NCBI GenBank assembly: GCA_001516045.1
Contig: LOEW01000166.1
Location: forward strand, 1-47,219
Reading direction: 5' to 3'
Origin: Desulfosporosinus sp. BRH_c37
Lineage (GTDB): Bacteria > Bacillota > Desulfitobacteriia > Desulfitobacteriales > Desulfitobacteriaceae
Length of the DNA: 47,219 nucleotides
Positions 43,801 to 47,219 of the stretch are shown piece after piece. The notes under the pieces were generated by a model. That model was not told the origin of the DNA, did no database searches, and saw only the letters and a list, made by a program, of their open reading frames with translations. A program made the translations under genes and the position numbers. Each line of letters begins with the position of its first letter. The stretch's first letter is position 1.

Positions 43801-44610
43801 TTGGCTAAACATTCTAAAACTGCTAATATTTCTAATTTCGCTAAGACTGCACGAATCATTTCTGTTGCATCACAGAAAGGTGGAGTTGGCAAGACGGCAA
43901 CTGTCACAAACATGGCTGTAGGATTAGTCAGTCTCGGATATAAGACAGCTATTGTTGACATGGATGCTCAAGGCCATATTGCCTTATCGTTCGGGATCAA
44001 GAAAACTGACTTAGAGAAAACGATTTATGATGTTTTAATTGGTGAAGCAAAAATGAGAGACATCAAGCAGAATGCCTTTGGGGTGGATCTGTACTTATCA
44101 AACAGTTCTCTTTCTGATCTAAGCCCAAAAGTAATGGCCCAGATTAATGCCAAACTATTCCCTGCCCCCAAATACCTTTTAAGAAAAGCAATCGGTGAGA
44201 TAAAAACTCAGTACGATTACATTCTAATTGACACTTCTCCGAGCAATGACATCCCAACTGTGAATTCCTTGTTAGCCTCCACGGATATTATCATCCCTGT
44301 CCTTCCAGAGGGTCTATCCATAGATGGCATCTATGAAACAATTTTTCTAATCAAGGGTATTCAGGAACAAGGTTCAAAGATAAATATTTTAGGGATATTG
44401 CCTACGATGGTCCAAGACCATACCAACCTCCATCATGTAAAGCTCCAAGAACTACGGAAACAATTTGCTGAGACCCCAGATATAAAGGTGTTTGACACTG
44501 TTATCAAACGAGCCATACGGCATGGATTAGCACAGACCCATGGTGAACCTGACATTAAAAATGCACCAGAGTATCTTTCTTTTGTAAAAGAGGTATTTGC
44601 CATAGCATGA
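43801..44610 (+). CDS. ParA/Soj-family ATPase (orphan)
   Basis: The 269 residues carry the deviant Walker A KGGVGKTA, a switch region DMDAQGHIA, and YDYILIDTSPS (Walker B). ParA-type ATPases position DNA or protein complexes. There is no ParB gene next to it, so chromosome partitioning is not implied. Start is TTG 43801 with AGGGG upstream. The basic Ala/Asn-rich N-terminus of about 18 residues is an addition. Confidence 0.85.
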   Translation: MAKHSKTANISNFAKTARIISVASQKGGVGKTATVTNMAVGLVSLGYKTAIVDMDAQGHIALSFGIKKTDLEKTIYDVLIGEAKMRDIKQNAFGVDLYLSNSSLSDLSPKVMAQINAKLFPAPKYLLRKAIGEIKTQYDYILIDTSPSNDIPTVNSLLASTDIIIPVLPEGLSIDGIYETIFLIKGIQEQGSKINILGILPTMVQDHTNLHHVKLQELRKQFAETPDIKVFDTVIKRAIRHGLAQTHGEPDIKNAPEYLSFVKEVFAIA

Positions 44611-44725
44611 TCTTCGAGGAGAGCCATTACTTCTTCTGCACTTATGCTACAAACGAAGACACTGTCTTCGCACGAATTAGCATTCTTGCAGTATGTAACG
44701 TAAGTTATACTTTCAGATAAGTATA

Positions 44726-44760
44726 GAAATCGCCTAAAATCATTGATTTTAGGCGATTTC
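44726..44760. terminator. Palindrome between convergent parA-like and carbonic anhydrase genes
   Basis: GAAATCGCCTAAAATCA pairs perfectly with its complement around a minimal loop. It ends in TTT on both strands but lacks a long T run, so terminator activity is likely rather than certain. Confidence 0.55.
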
Positions 44761-44788
44761 TGGGCTAATCTTTGTTACAGCCGCTTTG

Positions 44789-45514
44789 TTAATTAAACCA
44801 GTGTACTAGACCAGTATCTAAATGGTACTTAGCACCAAGCAGCTTGATTTGGTTATTACTCTTAGCATGTTTAATAATTGGGCTATTAGAAATGTCAGCA
44901 AGAGCATTCTGAACGTTAAGGTCGGCACTCTTTTCGATTAACTCATCCCCTTTGACACCAGTAGTTTTAGCTTTGGCGACCGCTGGTTTGATTTTATTGG
45001 CGATAGCTCCAATGCTGCCAGGCATTTCGCCACCCGCAACAGTAGCAGTGACGGCCCCACACTTTTCATGTCCAAGGACGATCACAAGTGGTGACTTAAG
45101 GTGCTCTACCCCATACTCCACACTCCCTAATTCTACCGGCGTAATAACATTACCAGCCACACGGATAATAAAGAGGTCTCCAAGGGCTTGGTCAAAAAGT
45201 TCCTCAGGTGGGACACGAGAGTCGGAGCAACATACGACTACGGCAAAGGGGTGTTGTCCATTCTTGATCAAGTCATTTCTCCTGGTGCTACTAAAATCTT
45301 TGGCTAGAATTTTGCCTGAGGCGAAGCGAGTGTTCCCATCGACTAAAAGTTGTTTAGCCTGGTCAGATGAAGTGATCACTTCAGTTCGTGAATAAGTAAC
45401 TTGAGCGCCAAGCGGTGCCGCTGTGGTTTGGGTTCCCTTAGTTGGTGAGCATCCAACGAGTAAAAAGAGACTTAACAATACAGTAGCCACTAAAGAGAAA
45501 TTCCTTTTCACCAA
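44789..45514 (-). CDS. Beta-carbonic anhydrase, exported lipoprotein
   Basis: The 241 residues start with a lipoprotein signal (lipobox LLVGC, C22) and contain a beta-class carbonic anhydrase domain with zinc motifs CSDSRVPPE and GHEKCGAV. It hydrates CO2 outside the membrane, which would set bicarbonate supply or buffer pH at the surface. The start is TTG 45514 or the next codon, GTG 45511, after AAGGGGG. It converges with the ParA gene. Confidence 0.9.
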   Translation of the reverse strand: MVKRNFSLVATVLLSLFLLVGCSPTKGTQTTAAPLGAQVTYSRTEVITSSDQAKQLLVDGNTRFASGKILAKDFSSTRRNDLIKNGQHPFAVVVCCSDSRVPPEELFDQALGDLFIIRVAGNVITPVELGSVEYGVEHLKSPLVIVLGHEKCGAVTATVAGGEMPGSIGAIANKIKPAVAKAKTTGVKGDELIEKSADLNVQNALADISNSPIIKHAKSNNQIKLLGAKYHLDTGLVHWFN

Positions 45515-45745
45515 GTTTTCCCCCTTATTCCTTTTGGTCGGGTTAGATGGCTTAACCGATAAACTTTATGCTATCATAGGCTAACTTTCCCCGCTAGCAG
45601 AAAAGAGGGATGATTCTGGCAACTCCTGTCGAACAGAGATCTAATACAACGGGGGGGAATAAATTAGTCAATTTCGAGGTAAGTTAACAAGTGTTATTTC
45701 ATTCACTAAAATCGAGCAGCAGGTGAAGAGGGGATTGAATAAGTA
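45515..45745. other. Intergenic region between carbonic anhydrase and zinc-ribbon genes
   Basis: On the minus strand TTGACT with a 17-base spacer and TGTATT near 45660-45690 may be the carbonic anhydrase promoter. Small hairpins (GGTTA/TAACC, GCTA/TAGC) lie in the leader. No known riboswitch was recognised. Confidence 0.3.
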
Positions 45746-45892
45746 ATGGCTAAATGCGAAAAGTGTGCGGTTGACGTCGCGGAAGAGGATTTATATGCAG
45801 ATCATGGTTTACAAGTCTGCGAGGATTGTAAACTGAAGAGCTCTGTGTCTCCCCCCGAGACCTGTGCTACCAGGAAAAATATGATTAAATAA
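45746..45892 (+). CDS. Small zinc-ribbon-like protein (48 residues)
   Basis: The frame encodes MAKCEKCAVDVAEEDLY... with CEKC-type and CEDC-type pairs about 25 residues apart (C4/C7 and C30/C33), as in a zinc ribbon, plus a later lone cysteine. GAGGGG lies upstream at a slightly long spacing. Short two-CxxC proteins like this are common in clostridia. Function unknown. Confidence 0.6.
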   Translation: MAKCEKCAVDVAEEDLYADHGLQVCEDCKLKSSVSPPETCATRKNMIK

Positions 45893-46021
45893 AAAGGATA
45901 TATTTTCCATTTCTTTTGAATTTAGCTTAACTTTAGAGAATAATGTCCTATTTAAGTGGACCCAAGCTGAGCGAGAGACTGTATGATCTTACTTTCCGTT
46001 GTGTATTTTTTAAAAAAAGTA

Positions 46022-46050
46022 TTGACACCTTTATTCTAATGAATTATTAT
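46022..46050 (+). promoter_or_regulatory. Consensus promoter of the serA T-box transcript
   Basis: Perfect TTGACA (46022-46027), a 17-base spacer and TATTAT (46045-46050), about 30 bases before the first T-box stem. Confidence 0.75.
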
Positions 46051-46087
46051 CTACATCAATAGCAGAACGTAATAAGATTTAACACAA

Positions 46088-46311
46088 TGAAGGGAAGTCC
46101 TAAGTTCATGTTGTATAGAGAGCTGACGGTTGGTGAAAGTCAGTCTAACATACTTAAGGATTCCATCCTGGAGTGGCCAATGATGAATTGTGACGGGTTC
46201 CGCCCGGTAAAGCGGATAAGAGTTGGCAGGATTCAGTAGGATTCGGCAACATGGGTGGCAACGCGGGAATAACCTCTCGTCCTTATTGGGATGGGGGGTT
46301 TATGTATTTTT
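46088..46311 (+). promoter_or_regulatory. T-box leader, probably serine-specific
   Basis: The leader shows the T-box order: stem I with AGAGAG (46116-46122), a GGTTGGTGAAA apical region on CTGAC/GTCAG, a specifier region ATTCCATCC, then the T-box GGGTGGCAACGCGGG (46253-46267), and a terminator (ACCTCTCGTCC with GGGATGGGGGGT, then TATTTTT). UCC at 46162-46164 followed by A fits a serine codon. UGGC in the T-box expects a G discriminator base, as in tRNA-Ser. Uncharged tRNA-Ser would relieve termination and induce serine synthesis. Confidence 0.85.
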
Positions 46312-46529
46312 AAGCCTCTTATCGTGCACCTTAACACTGGTGTAGGTAGATGGCTAAATACTTAATATCCGTAAATAGTGACAATTATAAGGTAATGAAA
46401 TAAAGGGAGGTCTTTTAATGACGTGAGTTATAATTTTCTTGCAGTTCAAGCCTAAGACTCGGTACTCTAACAAACTTTGAATCCGACAATCAATAATCAA
46501 ATAGCCAAAAATAAGGAGTGGACGAAAAA
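46312..46529 (+). other. Spacer between T-box and serA with an abortive start
   Basis: About 100 bases after the T-box terminator, GGGAGG is followed by ATG ACG TGA (46419-46427), a two-codon frame. An overlapping GTG frame encodes a short YNFLA peptide that faintly recalls the YNFSAGPA start of SerC. No complete gene is present before serA. Confidence 0.35.
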
Positions 46530-47219
46530 ATGTTCAAGATAAACTGTTTAAATCCTATAGCAAATGTGGGAATGGATTTATTGACTGATAACTATGAAAG
46601 AGTTGATAGCTTCAATGAAGCTTCTGCACTCCTCGTAAGAAGTGCAAGTGTTCACGATTTGGAATTACCAAGTTCTTTAGAGGCCATCGCCAGAGCGGGT
46701 GCTGGAGTTAATAATATCCCCCTTGATAAATGTGCTGAAAATGGAATTGTAGTATTTAATACACCGGGGGCAAATGCGAATGGAGTCAAAGAAATTGTTA
46801 TCGCTACATTAATCATGATATCTCGCAACCTTGTAGATGGAATTAAATGGGTTGATTCTGTTAAGGAAGATCCAGACATTGCTAAGCTCGTTGAAAAAAA
46901 GAAATCAAAATTTGTAGGAACAGAAATTAGTGGAAAAAAACTTGGAGTCATAGGACTTGGAGCTATCGGAGTTTTAGTTGCTAATGCTGCTAATAAACTA
47001 GATATGGAAGTCTACGGATATGATCCATTTATTTCGGTTGATGCTGCTTGGAAGCTTTCAAAATATATTAAACACAGCAAGTCTTTAGATGAAATTTTTA
47101 GAGAATGCGATTTTATTACGGTTCATGTGCCTGCAACAGATCAAACAAAAGGGATGTTCAATGCTGAAACCTTTGCGATCATGAAGGACGGAGTCAAAAT
47201 ATTGAACTTTTCTAGAGAT
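46530..47219 (+). CDS. serA: D-3-phosphoglycerate dehydrogenase (5' part, runs off window)
   Basis: The first 230 residues of the enzyme that oxidises 3-phosphoglycerate in the first step of serine synthesis. Seen are the substrate-side motif IARAGAGVNNIPLD and the NAD fold LGVIGLGAIGVLVANAA near residue 140, then DFITVHVPAT. AAGGAGTGG precedes the ATG. The serine-type T-box upstream supports the assignment. Whether a C-terminal ACT domain is present cannot be seen. Confidence 0.92.
   Translation, partial: MFKINCLNPIANVGMDLLTDNYERVDSFNEASALLVRSASVHDLELPSSLEAIARAGAGVNNIPLDKCAENGIVVFNTPGANANGVKEIVIATLIMISRNLVDGIKWVDSVKEDPDIAKLVEKKKSKFVGTEISGKKLGVIGLGAIGVLVANAANKLDMEVYGYDPFISVDAAWKLSKYIKHSKSLDEIFRECDFITVHVPATDQTKGMFNAETFAIMKDGVKILNFSRD

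Noticed and set aside
45515..45745. Riboswitch upstream of the zinc-ribbon or carbonic anhydrase gene
   Set aside because: Some hairpins are present, but no known aptamer consensus could be matched.
1..47219. CRISPR arrays, tRNA or rRNA genes, prophage
   Set aside because: No regularly spaced direct repeats, no cloverleaf or rRNA signature sequences and no phage structural genes were noticed on reading both strands.

Overview
This window looks like chromosome of an anaerobic, spore-forming, respiratory Firmicute, most likely of the Desulfosporosinus/Desulfitobacterium group. The basis is the moderate G+C, Gram-positive ribosome binding sites with many GTG and TTG starts, a serine T-box leader, a peptidoglycan endopeptidase of the spore type, split ferredoxin-type glutamate synthase genes, and a periplasmic molybdopterin sulfur oxidoreductase next to a Rieske/cytochrome b complex. 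No tRNA, rRNA, CRISPR array or intact insertion sequence was recognised.

Layout. (1) 1-11.3 kb is signalling: the start of a chemotaxis receptor, a multi-PAS/PP2C phosphatase gene broken into three reading frames, a threonine aldolase, a 1.1 kb non-coding stretch with its own minus-strand promoter, two terminators and a 15-bp inverted repeat, a spore-type endopeptidase, and a hybrid histidine kinase/diguanylate cyclase pair. (2) 11.4-14.25 kb holds an unusual protein with a degenerate KaiC-like region and a PEP-synthase-type ATP-grasp region, behind a terminator-like leader hairpin. (3) 14.25-21.7 kb is a minus-strand nitrogen assimilation cluster. It encodes glutamate synthase as separate amidotransferase, ferredoxin/FMN and GXGXG proteins, with an FAD oxidoreductase and a polyferredoxin, then glutamine synthetase and an ANTAR antiterminator. 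The leader carries a large terminator overlapped by a hexaloop hairpin of the kind ANTAR proteins bind. (4) 21.9-22.8 kb is a 5'-truncated PAS-GGDEF gene.

(5) 23.1-35.5 kb is a sulfur and redox island. It has a YeeE-type sulfur transporter split in two around a TusA-like carrier, a LysR regulator, a Rieske/cytochrome b/subunit IV/multiheme cytochrome c operon, and an operon for a polysulfide/thiosulfate-reductase-type Mo enzyme (catalytic subunit, TorD chaperone, FeS subunit, NrfD anchor). That operon is headed by a rhodanese-like lipoprotein, with a tandem-rhodanese lipoprotein transcribed divergently. The Mo-enzyme genes and rhodaneses suggest sulfane-sulfur handling outside the membrane; the Rieske complex suggests menaquinol oxidation coupled to periplasmic cytochromes.

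(6) 35.5-45.9 kb is mixed: PEP carboxykinase, a DUF4434 protein, a radical SAM/NUDIX/GNAT group, a frameshifted MFS transporter, an old-yellow-enzyme homologue overlapping tail-to-tail with a DUF1287 protein, an orphan ParA, a lipoprotein beta-carbonic anhydrase and a 48-residue zinc-ribbon-like protein. (7) 46.0-47.2 kb is a promoter, a serine-type T-box leader and the 5' part of serA, which runs off the window. Three breaks (near 1342, 3032 and 41305) are each explained by one base in a short homopolymer, so either real decay or sequence error should be considered.
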